A DNA stretch of 64,000 bases from Brachypodium distachyon (Eukaryota; Streptophyta; Magnoliopsida; Poales; Poaceae): NCBI RefSeq assembly GCF_000005505.3, contig NC_016134.3, forward strand, positions 4,030,001-4,094,000, written 5' to 3'. Position numbers and translations under genes: made by a program. The stretch's first letter is position 1, and the number at the start of each line of letters is the position of its first letter. Below, one piece after another: positions 12,298 through 22,431 of this stretch. The notes below the pieces were generated by a model. It was not told the DNA's origin. It was given only the letters and a program-made list of their open reading frames with translations, and made no database searches.

Positions 12298-13140
12298 CCA
12301 ACCGAAGATGGATCAACGACATTGCCGGGGGCTTACCCGCGACTGCCCTGGCTGAATATCTGAAGCTATGGGACATGCTCAATGAAGTGACACTCGCAGC
12401 AAGACAACCCGACAAGGCGATATGGCGACTCTCCGCCAACGGCAACTTCTCGGTCAGCTCCGCCTACAATTTGTTCTTTGCTGCCAAAATTCATTTTGCC
12501 TGCGCCAAGCCCATCTGAAAGTCAAAAGCTCCTATGAGATGCAAATTTTTCATGTGGCTAGTTGTCCATAAAAAATGTCTCATTGCCGACAACCTCGCGA
12601 GGAGGGGATGGCCTCACAGCCCTACATGCGCTCTTTGCTTGACGGAGCCGGAGTGCTGTTCCCACCTCTTTGTGCACCGCCGTTTCACCCAACAAATTTG
12701 GCACAAATTGAGGCTGTGGGCAAAGGCATCATTCCCCATTCCTAGCCGTATTTTTCATAACACAGAAGACTGGTGGATTGCAGCAAGACGGCGAGCCCCT
12801 AAACCACTTCGGAGGGATTTTGACACCTTCGTCATTCTTGTGCACCGGAGAATTTGGAAGGAGCGAAATGCTCGAGTTTTTCAGCAAGTGTCGAATCCAG
12901 TGGGCAAAGTTTTCGATCTGATCATTGAAGATCTCCTCTCCTGGCGTACCGCGGGCTGTATTGAAGCTTTCTAGTGCTGTGGGGTGTTTGGACTTTGAAA
13001 CTATTGTTTAGTTGTTTTTCTTGGTGTTTTGCCCTTTGGGCCTCTGCCCTCCATTCGTGTAGTTCCTCTCTACATGCTGTAATTCCGCTCTGTACTCCCT
13101 CTGTTTCCATCTTAATAAAACTCGGCCTACGGCCCTTCGA
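12298..13140 (+). mobile_element. 5'-truncated LINE (L1-like) with 16-bp target-site duplication
   Basis: The 3' end of a non-LTR retrotransposon. One reading frame continues to 12974 and encodes the C-terminal part of ORF2 with the zinc-binding zf-RVT region (CALC followed by CCSHLF and a degenerate His) near 12630-12690. An in-frame TGA at 12516-12518 replaces an expected Trp codon, so it is dead. The 3' UTR ends at an AATAAAACTCGG-type tail. The 16-bp AATGTTAGTTGTTGCT is present at 12282-12297 and again at 13141-13156, a clear target-site duplication that fixes both ends. Truncation at the 5' end is typical of LINE insertion. Confidence 0.9.
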
Positions 13141-13388
13141 AATGTTAGTTGTTGCTGCTGTAATATTCTGTAGAAGTTTTTGATCATTGAGAGTTTCTGA
13201 TCGACCGATGCGCTCTTTATCTTTCTTGTTGAACCTCTATGTTACTTTGCGGTTTCCTTAACGAAAGCGGGAGCAATGCTCCTTTCATCCAGAAATAATA
13301 TAGCATCCTCTCAATTAAGCTTTTGCCCATTACATGCCTATTGTCATTGTGTTGAGAACTTGTGATGGATGACCACAATTATAAAGTC

Positions 13389-13714
13389 TAGAAATGGTCT
13401 CTGAACTCGAAATCGTATACATATGATCCCGCAATTGGCAAAACCGGATGCTTTTGGTCCCTCTTCTGGATTTGAACGGTTTTGACTCCATGTGTCATGG
13501 TTTTTCCTCATAATTTCTACATCGAAATTGAAATCTTATACATTTGGTCACTCAACAATGCATGGTGAAATATCCGACGTGCAAAAATTGAAGTAAAAAC
13601 AGCTTCATGTGGAGTCAAAACTGTTCGAATCGGAAAGAGTAACTAAAAGTATCCGATTTTGTCAATTAAAAGGCCAAGTGTTTGTGATTTCTAGTCAAGA
13701 GAGACCACTTTCTA
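13389..13714. mobile_element. Foldback element with long inverted arms
   Basis: The left arm starting TAGAAATGGTCTCTGAACTC and the complement of the right arm ending at 13714 match over roughly 100 bp with scattered differences, including a shared CGGATACTTTT-like core and a shared TTTTGACTCCA block. This makes an imperfect palindrome of about 325 bp. The superfamily is not assigned. Confidence 0.65.
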
Positions 13715-16009
13715 AACTTTGCCGCCAATCGAGGGACCAAAAACCTAAATTTTTCTCTTAGCTGTCACTACGAAATAATGCAAAAGAGTATAAGATGTGA
13801 AAATATCATCCCTTCACCACGAGCTAGGATATATGCCACGTAGACACACACATATATCGCGCCATTGCATGTAGAACTGTACGTAGATGTCTGGCCGAAA
13901 ACGACGTACCGCAGCTATAGCTTGCTTGTTGGAGTTGTGCATGCATAGTTTCAAAAAAAAAAAAAAAAGAAGAAGAGTTGTGGCAGGGGGAGGTTCCGGC
14001 CGGGTCGGAGGAAATCAAGGAAAGATCATGCTCTCTTTTATGTCCACCAGCGAGTTATATCTACTAGTTAAGTGCCCGTGCGTTGCAACGACGAGATGAA
14101 CACTTCGTAGCGTGTAGAAAGAAAAACATGAAAAACTGACGCACATGCACCATTTCTCATTTTATAACTTAATCACTAACTGTGACAATATGAGGGGAAA
14201 ACAAATACTACAATGGACCAACAATAGAATGCACACGAACGATTACGAAGAACTTGGCCATTGACCCTCTTCCCCCAATTGTAAATATCACTAAGTATGC
14301 ATGCTCTAGTACCCAAACAAGTAACGCAATAATTTTCAGTAAATACAAAACATAAGTCACTTGTTCTCCAATAGAATTATTGAAAACAATGCAAAACTAA
14401 ACACATCAGATCAAGACAGCCACCCATACCTTATCAAATATCCATTTCATAATTTGCAACATGAGACAGTACTTTTGGGAAAAGAATGTGGTTACGTGCA
14501 GAGCGCTTCCTATTTGTATTAAAGATATTGAGAAACCATGTAGTGTGTACAAAAGGTCCCCTACACCCTATAAGGCAATGCAAAATGGACTGAAAAAAAA
14601 AGCTCTTCCGAGGATCATCCAGCTATAGCTTTGATGGTAGGCTTTGACCATTTGCAGCGGGCAGCAGTGAAGCTCTTGCCATGTGCTTCAACAAGCATTA
14701 GCCCGAGAATTTCTTGTTTTCCAGTTTTGACTGCAAGAATGCGTTCAATAACGAATGCGATTTATGAAAGCATGCTTTATACCTATGTTCTTCATAGACA
14801 ACACTATTGCTGCAATCTCAAAAAAGCAAGTTTCCTGTCCTTTGGAGGATAGAAGCATATGATCCAACAACATCAGAGAGATGGATACCATCCTGGTTGA
14901 TTCAGCTGAGCACATTGTGGTGTTGCAAGTCAGGTTGCAAGTAAGCATTAGCAAAGGAACAAACCTTTTTGCCCCTCGTACGGTCACAAGTATACAGAAA
15001 TTGTGTGTTCGTTTCCACTCTTTGTTAATTGAGGATCGCAATAAGCAGACAATTTCACCGTCCGTGGAGATAAAGAAAACCATGCTGCTGCTAACAGGTA
15101 GCAAAGTTATCTATAGCTTCAATATGGTCTAGCAAAAGAATTTATAGCTTTCCCTATTTGCTCCAAGTATGAAAATGCAGACCAAACCCACACTTGATAT
15201 GAACACAACTAAGAGAATAACTATGACTTTTTTTTTCTGTAGTTAGTAGTTAATTTTGATTCATAAACTTAATCACCAAAATTGATTTCAATGACTTGTC
15301 TATTCATGGTCAGATTCATTCTAGATTGATCCTTGCCACTTCACATCTGAATTAAAATTCTGAAGTAACAATTGACAGAACTTGCATTAATTAAATTATA
15401 GAAGCTGATTCGCTGATTCAATGTCCAGCTAGCCAATGATTAATTAGTGGAAGGGAATAAGCCTTCACCTGACTACTCTTGCCCTAATATTGCTCCTGTA
15501 ATGCATTATAACCTTTTATTTTCTTTAACTATATATAGAACTGAATCACCTTCAGTGCTATCTAGAGAAGCACCAAAGAGGCTGCTGCACAGGATCTATT
15601 GCACAAATCAATTTAACTGCTAGCAACATGATTGAGTGAAGTACGCATAATAATGGACATTTAGATCAGTAATTTTGGTTGCTCATAGTAGATATCAAGG
15701 AGTACCTGTTCCGCCACCATTGTACTGAGTTGAGTACCATTTGTCTGAAGAATTTGTAAAGATAGTCAGACAAGCAGGAGGCATATCAAGTGCCCCAAAT
15801 AGCAAATACAATTAATAATATCTCAATGATAACGTTTGTATGTCCAGATCCTTTTGATGCACATACACGTCTTTTTTACTTTCATAGTTTCATGCAAAAA
15901 TTAAGAGATGTCTTTGAAAGGGATAGATTCATTTCTGCACCGAATGGAACTGCAGAAAAAAAGTAGTTTCCTCTTAAGCATTAACACAAGCAGCTATTGA
16001 GCAGAAATT
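13715..16009. other. Unexplained intergenic sequence
   Basis: AT-rich, with a 16-base A run at about 13952-13967. A short block at about 14058-14090 (AAGTGCCCGTGCGTTGCAAC) resembles the end of a widespread grass transposon. Open frames at 14631-15132 overlap on both strands and have no recognised domain. Some sub-segments have splice-site-like borders and moderate GC, so an unannotated or non-coding transcript is possible but not supported. Confidence 0.35.
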
Positions 16010-17600
16010 TCACTCTTGTTCCATACCTCAAAGAATCTGAGTGGCGTGGAGGGGTTCCGGCGAGCGTTCGTCGTGCCAGACGGCATCCAGGTGGGCCGCA
16101 TCTACATCAAGGTTCGAGGAGCTCGTCGTCATCTTTCCCTAGCTGTTGGGGCGGCGGCCAAGAGCTCGGCCAGGAGCGCGGCGAGGGGTGCGAGGAGGAT
16201 CCGAGGGGAGGAAAATGTGGGCGGATGGGGAGAGGGACAGAGGGGGCGGCAGCGAGGTGTGGAGGAGGGGCGGCGGGCGGCGTCGTGGCGGCAGAGATGA
16301 TCCGCCTCTCCTGTCTTATTAAGGGGGCGACGGCGTCCACCACGTCAACGGGAACTGGTCGGGACCATGCCGGCACGTCCGAGAACACGGCGTCCACCAC
16401 GCCGACGGCGACATGGCTGGGAGAGTGGACGGAGGGATCGGCAGTGATGGACCAGAGGTGCGCGGATCAGCGTGGCGGCGGGCCGGCAGCGTGTTAGGAG
16501 AGCGGCGGTGGCTAGGTCGATCCGGCTTCGGCTTCGGCGAGTGCGAGATGAGGCGGGCGGCGGATTCGGGAGGCGCGATGGATCGGGGCTTCTCGGTGGG
16601 GAGCAAATCGAGGCGATTAGGGGCACCGGGTCAGCCGCGGAGGGCTCCTTTTTTTTTGCGTGGGCGGAGGGTGAGACGACTTACGAGCCTACCACGGGGA
16701 CAGTAAAGATATATATATCCGGCACGCGGCAAGCCGGCCGCAGTGATTGATCGATAGACTGAGAAGTCGTCGTTGCACGCCTGAGAAGTTGCACGCACTT
16801 TGGCAGGAAAACACGACGCGGATTTCGCTTCTGTTTCTCAGGAAATCGAACATCTTCAAGTCAATCGAATGAACGCGTAGAGTGCTCTGCTTTTCTTCTA
16901 CGCACTTTTCTTCTTTGCCTCGCCGGTAGCCGCGTACATCCATCGACGAGAGCAAAGGAAAAATCCCTAGTGAAACGGCCTGTGTACGTTCATGGATAAG
17001 AGCTGGAAACTGCAGCAAAGGCGATGTTAGAGCAAGATGCTTAAAGTCAAAATTAAACCGGTTTATTGTCGCACAAGTACCAGTGTTTCGACAAAAACCG
17101 ATTTGTTTTGTGCAGTCACCTTGCATCGAAGGTGCTAATGAAACTGCCGCTTGTGCTCCGAGGGGAATTGGAAGACGCGCGTAAATGAATGTTGGGCAAT
17201 CTTCTTCAGTCCCACTCGGGCCGCTTCAGGATCCATGGATCGGGCCTCACCGGAAATTATTCTCGGCCCACTAAAAATATCATGTTCGGGGTTACATTCC
17301 ACAGCCCACAGGGAGCCCATCTGTCTAACGTCTCGCCTACCACGTCTCTGCAGCCTGCGCCGCCCCTCTTCCCTCCGCCTGCCTACCCGGCGAGAGGCCG
17401 CCGCCGCTGCCTGAGCGAACACGGGGCTGTGAGCCTCCTACATTACTGACCGCTCATCCCTGCTGCTTTGCCGCTGCCGCCGCTTCTCCAGTGCCCCAAA
17501 CCCCTGCCCGTGCGACCTTCCGCCGCCGCCCAGCCACTAATTTGTGCTTGACACCTCCTCCACCATCCCATACAGCCTGGAGAATCCAAGTCCACTCAAA
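16010..17600. other. GC-rich island, coding status unresolved
   Basis: Two GC-rich blocks (about 16040-16700 and 17200-17600) stand out from AT-rich surroundings. Long frames are open on both strands, which is expected from composition alone. A TATATATA sequence at about 16708-16716 could serve a minus-strand transcript through 16690-16030, which ends at a plausible splice donor (CTTTGAG followed by GTATGG). No domain is recognised. It resembles a promoter plus first exon of a grass gene, or a fragment of one, without a visible body. Confidence 0.35.
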
Positions 17601-18401
17601 CTGTGAGTTTCTCCCGATTTCACTTTAGTCTGAAGAAGTGACTTTTCAGATTTTGTTTTAGTTCTTCTCAATCATCTGAATCAGCGTATGTCTTGCTTAC
17701 CATTTGCCTGTCCTGAATACTGAATTGCTCATCCTGATTAGCAACGAGGGAGACCTCGACAGGCTCTTAAATCTATTCTACATGTAGAATCCATCTATTG
17801 AGAGACAAGCATTCTTGTATTTTCATAGTGCTTCGTCAGTTCGTCATTGCTGTTGGGACAAAACATTTGGTCTTCTGAATGCAGTGCAGTACTTGAATTG
17901 ATAGCTATCAAGCTAGTCAAATTTGTGTAATCCGTATAAAGATTTTGTCATCTGCTTTAACACGGATTCAGCACTAGGAGAACAAAGTAATAAAGAGAGG
18001 TAAGATTTGTATCCTCTGGGTGTCATTGTTTGGCATATATATATATCTACTCTATTTGTCATGTAATTAACGTGACAGTACTTCTGGTTCATATATTAAG
18101 AACCAATCAGTGAGATATTTATTTATCTATTTTGCTGTTCCATATTATCCAGGGTTTAAAAGAACAGGGAAAATCAGTCACATCGCATATGTATGGTAAA
18201 TATAAATACAGTACTAATTAATTAAACTTGATAGCCCATGCAAATACAACAATTGATCAACCTTACAAAGACATAGACGCAAAGAATTACACGCGAACAA
18301 GGAATTCTGCCGAGAGGCAGTTAAGTGCACCACATCCAACACCAAGTCACTGAAGATAGCATTTGGATACATATATATGTACTATATGCTTACGGTGAGC
18401 C
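17601..18401. other. Intergenic, 3' side of the DUF247 gene
   Basis: AT-rich sequence without a recognised gene or repeat family. The segment nearest 18402 is probably the 3' untranslated region of the minus-strand DUF247 gene. Confidence 0.4.
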
Positions 18402-20012
18402 TTATGATATTTGGCGTGGCTGCATCAGAGTGAAGAGCGTCTTGAAGATACCCACAAGAACACCAATAATGGTGAGCACCGTAACAATGGCCTTAGAGTT
18501 TCTGGAAACAAACTTGTGCACACTGATCCGAACACACCTCTTGCGCTTGCATTCATCCATGTCTGCCAGGATTTTGATGTAGCAGCGGCCAGGGGATATG
18601 TGTTCGACAATTTTGTCGAAGAATTCAAGCGTTTGCTTGTCGGTGAGTTCTGTACGCACCAAACGGTCTTTCCTTAGCTTGTGTACGTCCTCCTCCCGAT
18701 CCGTGAGCATCGCAAGGAGAGCGAGGTACGAGCTAACAGCAGTCTTCTCAGAACCCTCCGAGAAACTTGCAGCTGTCCATACCTCAAAAGCCGCCATGTT
18801 GACAAGCCAGCATGCCGTTGTCCTGTCAAGGGATAGTGGCGCCAGGGAGAACTTGTCGTAGAAGAATCCTTTCGTCAATTCTACGCCGTTGAACTCTGCA
18901 GACTTGCTGGCTGTCAGCTTGATGCCATTTATTTCAAGCTGACTGGCACCAATAGGTACCGACATTTTCATTGGTTCAACTTGTGAGTCTCCATCTGCTT
19001 CTTTGGATGCCGCTATCTTATGAGATCGAAGGAGGCCAAGGAGATGTGGTGGACTGTATCGATGATGATCTGCGACAGAAGCAGATCTGGTATTGGACAG
19101 CATGTGGTTGTGCTTGGAGAGGATATCAAATTTTGCCCCCATCTTTACAATGAACTCATCGACATCCACCTCATGCACATGCCACAACTTCATGAGGGCT
19201 TTGAGCACCGTCCAGGGCAGCTGGTTTTCTAGCAGCATGATGTCATTCTCGATGGAAGCTCGGTTGGAGACGAAAAGGTTTCGCAACGACTCATCCACCT
19301 TATGAAGATGTTTGCTGGGAGTGGGGCTAGTGTGAGAACTAGGAGTGGGACTGGTGTGAGAACTAGGTATGGAAAGCATATACTGCAGCAAGAAGCAAGC
19401 ATCGCAGAACATCATACGAACAAAGGCGGCGTCGCTGATGCTCTGCATTACGGGTTCGGCGTAGTAGCGGCGTGCTTGGACCGTGTCGTTGTAGAACGTT
19501 TCCCAGATGACCTCGAATGTGCTTCCTGTGTGCTCGATGAAGTGGTGGGCAGCAGCGTCTTTCACCTTCTCCATCTCCATCAGCCGGCGGCAGCCGTGGT
19601 GGTAAGGCCCGATGGCCACGGCCATAGGGACGATGTACCGATCCCCAAGGCCTCGTAGGCCCTCAGGGAACCGATGGATCTTCGTTTCCACTGCGTGGAA
19701 CTTGAAGTTCAACCCAAAAACTTCGGCTGCTTTGTCAAAAGAATCCCGGAACCTGACCTCCTCCCCCGGATCAGTAGGCGGCTGGACCTGGGAGCTACGA
19801 GTACGGGAGAGATCTGACATCTCTGTGGTGGATGTCTGAGTCTGTGTGTCAAAGATCGAGATCGATCGCACAAACTGGACCTGGGAGCTACTAGTACGGG
19901 AGAGATCTGACATCTCTGTGGTGGATGTCTGAGTCTGTGTGTCAAAGATCGAGATCGATCGCACAAAAGTGAGTAGCAGGGATTTGGCAATCCTGGATTT
20001 GGAATTGGACAA
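18402..20012 (-). CDS. DUF247 (UPF0481) family protein, intact single exon (536 aa)
   Basis: Intronless plant gene of the DUF247 family, whose molecular function is mostly unknown; particular grass members are candidate determinants at the S and Z self-incompatibility loci (established for those genes, not shown here). The body carries family hallmarks: YIVPMAVAIGPYHHG near the start, RMMFCDACFLLQYML, a DIMLLENQLPW block in the middle, and a C-terminal hydrophobic segment of about 23 residues (AIVTVLTIIGVLVGIFKTL) that would anchor the protein with a very short tail. Before the domain lies a 31-residue stretch present twice because of a 93-bp tandem duplication, so the N-terminus is longer than needed. 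Translation could also start at Met codons inside either repeat. It sits between a P450 and terpene synthases; no link to their pathway is implied. Confidence 0.9.
   Translation of the reverse strand: MSNSKSRIAKSLLLTFVRSISIFDTQTQTSTTEMSDLSRTSSSQVQFVRSISIFDTQTQTSTTEMSDLSRTRSSQVQPPTDPGEEVRFRDSFDKAAEVFGLNFKFHAVETKIHRFPEGLRGLGDRYIVPMAVAIGPYHHGCRRLMEMEKVKDAAAHHFIEHTGSTFEVIWETFYNDTVQARRYYAEPVMQSISDAAFVRMMFCDACFLLQYMLSIPSSHTSPTPSSHTSPTPSKHLHKVDESLRNLFVSNRASIENDIMLLENQLPWTVLKALMKLWHVHEVDVDEFIVKMGAKFDILSKHNHMLSNTRSASVADHHRYSPPHLLGLLRSHKIAASKEADGDSQVEPMKMSVPIGASQLEINGIKLTASKSAEFNGVELTKGFFYDKFSLAPLSLDRTTACWLVNMAAFEVWTAASFSEGSEKTAVSSYLALLAMLTDREEDVHKLRKDRLVRTELTDKQTLEFFDKIVEHISPGRCYIKILADMDECKRKRCVRISVHKFVSRNSKAIVTVLTIIGVLVGIFKTLFTLMQPRQIS
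19782..19967 (-). repeat. 93-bp tandem duplication within the DUF247 coding region
   Basis: Two almost identical 93-bp copies start at 19782 and 19875. The period is a multiple of three, so the frame is kept and 31 residues are repeated. The near-identity indicates a recent event. Confidence 0.92.
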
Positions 20013-22363
20013 GCAAGGGCTTAGGTAAGGAATAACAGTTCGAGAGTCAGTTCATGTTATTGATGCAGTGGACACTATAAATAACCTCTGCAGTATATTC
20101 TCTTCAGTTTTTTCCAGCCTGTTTGATCTAAATTCTCAATCCAGATTTGTTCCTTTTCTTTTGCATGATCCCTATGTAGGGTATTTCCTGATGTCCTGGC
20201 TCAAGCTAGGAATCAACCTTGATCAAGATGATGCAGGGACGCCTTAATTACCTCAAAGCAAATGTGTTATACCCTACATGTCACATGTGCCCTTCTCCGG
20301 GTTGAGGTACGATATTAGCATGCATTTTATCAAAGAACGAAGTAGCTGAATCCCTATAGAGTCAAAATTCGGCTACGCCGCCAACCATGCATGCATGAAT
20401 TATTTAACATTGACCTCCAAATATTATATGTGTATCGAAGCAAAGGGCTTTTTCTAGAAGGATATATCTAGATTGTTTTTGTAACACACTTGTCTGAACT
20501 CTTTTACGATGGAGTAATAGCTATGCATATGCACGAAAACCTCAATGGTACATAAGATTATCTTCTCTTATGTATTCCATGTCACTTAGAAAAGATGTCA
20601 AAGCATGCCATAAATATATTTTCTTTTAGTGTCAACTCTTACAATTAATGCACATGGTCTAATGCTCAAGTCTACTTCCTCAATTGCTATTCTCCATTGC
20701 ACATCCTCTAATGCTCAACTCTACTTTCTTAATTGCTATTCGCCATCCCCACTGCATGAGGCAGTTCAAAGTCAAAATAGTAAATGCTCCTTCCATGTAT
20801 GGAAAGCTACACTCCAAATCTTTATTTCTCAAAATTATGAAGCCACTTTTCAATTTCACTTTCTTAAACCGTGTCTCACTTAGTTGCAAGTCTCTCAAGT
20901 TTCAAATCTGCATTAAGTATGATCTATGCAAATAAACCGTTCGCAATCTGTATTAATTGCAAGTCTAAGCGAAAATAAAAAACTTTATTCAAAACGCAAG
21001 CTTTTTGCTTTGGTACTGGAGATTCCCAAATGGAGCCTTATAAACCTAGGAGGGAGCAGTGTTTATGAGCATGAATAAATTAACTAAAAAAATATGATCA
21101 AAGATCCAATTATGTTTCTGATTGAGGAACCCAGTAAGAAGCAAAATTAGTAAGAAAAATGCACGGACCATTCAAGAAGCGTGGGTCTTAATTTAGAATT
21201 ATATGCCGTGTATAAAAGTAAGAAAGAAATAAAGTACATGGGTAAAAAAGAGAGTCAAATATACACTCAACCCTGATAATTTGAGTCAGACCGAAGCTAG
21301 AGTTGGTGGAGTTGGTGAGGACGTAAAGCACATATCATAATTCTTACTTTCTTAGACATATCTCTTCCTTGTGCTTGCTGTCATTACTTTATTATGGCGT
21401 GTAAAGCTTCAATATTCTGCTTCTTTTGCTAATTGCTTGGGAATGATGCATGCTGAGTATACATAAAAGGATGGATTCTTCTTCGCTGGGATCATGCAAG
21501 GGATGTAGGGAGGGAGACGCTATATATGCTGCTTGTACGTTGTATCTAGCTGCATGTATGTCAGGCTCCCGCTCTAGTTGATATTGAAGTGTGAGAGAAG
21601 CGTTCATTCTAGACCACCCCCCCCCCCCCCCCGATTGTAGTGTTCTGTCTTTGCTGTACAGTTCTTTTTTTTTCGAATCGGGCCTCTCCCCCATTTTCCA
21701 TTCTGTACAGTTCTTTTCTCCTTTCGCTTTTTTCTTTGTTCTTTGCTCTTCTTTTTGTGTGGCTTCTTGGCTCTTGCCGGCCTGGCTTTCCAGGTGTTTG
21801 TAAGACGTGGCTATCTTAGCGCTTCTTCTAATGACAAGTGAGTGCGCGTTCAAGAAAAGAAAAGAAAAAAAATCTCCAACACACGCTACGGAAGACGATT
21901 AATATATTAGCTAGCCGCGACCTGGTTATCTTAACACTGCTTTCGAAGGTGCTGAAGAAGCTCCTCAGTCACAGTGGTTAGAAATTATCGCTGTGCTCCT
22001 CAATCACAGTGGTTGCTCCTCAATCGCAAAACATGGATCCCCTTGATCTATCCCTCTGTGGGCACATGTAATTATCGCATGTCCTAAATCACACTGGATG
22101 GACACCAATCCATTTTCTGTCATTGTAATTCATTGACTTGTTCTGCTTTCTTTTTCTGTATGTGATTTTTGATTCATTGTGTATGGCAGGAAGAGGTCAC
22201 ATGCATTAGCAGAAGAACTCTATATCACATCCCACAACCTGTTTCGATCACGGCTGGCCGGCCAGAACCGAATACACACACGCACGCGCATAACCAGCGA
22301 AAGCCCATGCACACACACAGACATGGACAGATAGATATAGCCTTGCACACATCTTTATATGTA
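20013..22363. other. Intergenic between DUF247 and TPS-1
   Basis: About 2.4 kb of AT-rich sequence. It includes short direct repeats at 20650-20740 (a block starting TCTAATGCTCAA occurs twice), a run of 16 C at 21617-21632 and pyrimidine-rich sequence at 21660-21760. Open frames at 21392-21853 are low complexity. No gene was recognised. Confidence 0.45.
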
Positions 22364-22410
22364 CTTCCTCCGTATACAAATCCATGTCAGTTATTCAGGG
22401 ACGGAGGGAG
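22364..22410. mobile_element. Miniature Stowaway remnant in the TPS-1 3' flank
   Basis: About 47 bp, little more than the two inverted ends (TTCCTCCGTATACAAATCC and ACGGAGGGAG), flanked by TA. The TPS-2 3' flank is alignable on both sides but lacks it, so it inserted after the two genes separated, or was lost from TPS-2. Confidence 0.65.
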
Positions 22411-22431
22411 TATAAAAGCCTCACGTACGGC

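Noticed and set aside
18402..20012. DUF247 gene as an S or Z self-incompatibility determinant
   Set aside because: DUF247 is a large family; no second DUF247 gene or small secreted partner gene is seen nearby, so the locus identity is not supported.
21617..21632. Run of 16 C as a functional structure
   Set aside because: A single C run without partner tracts; could also be an assembly artefact. Noted only as a feature of the intergenic region.
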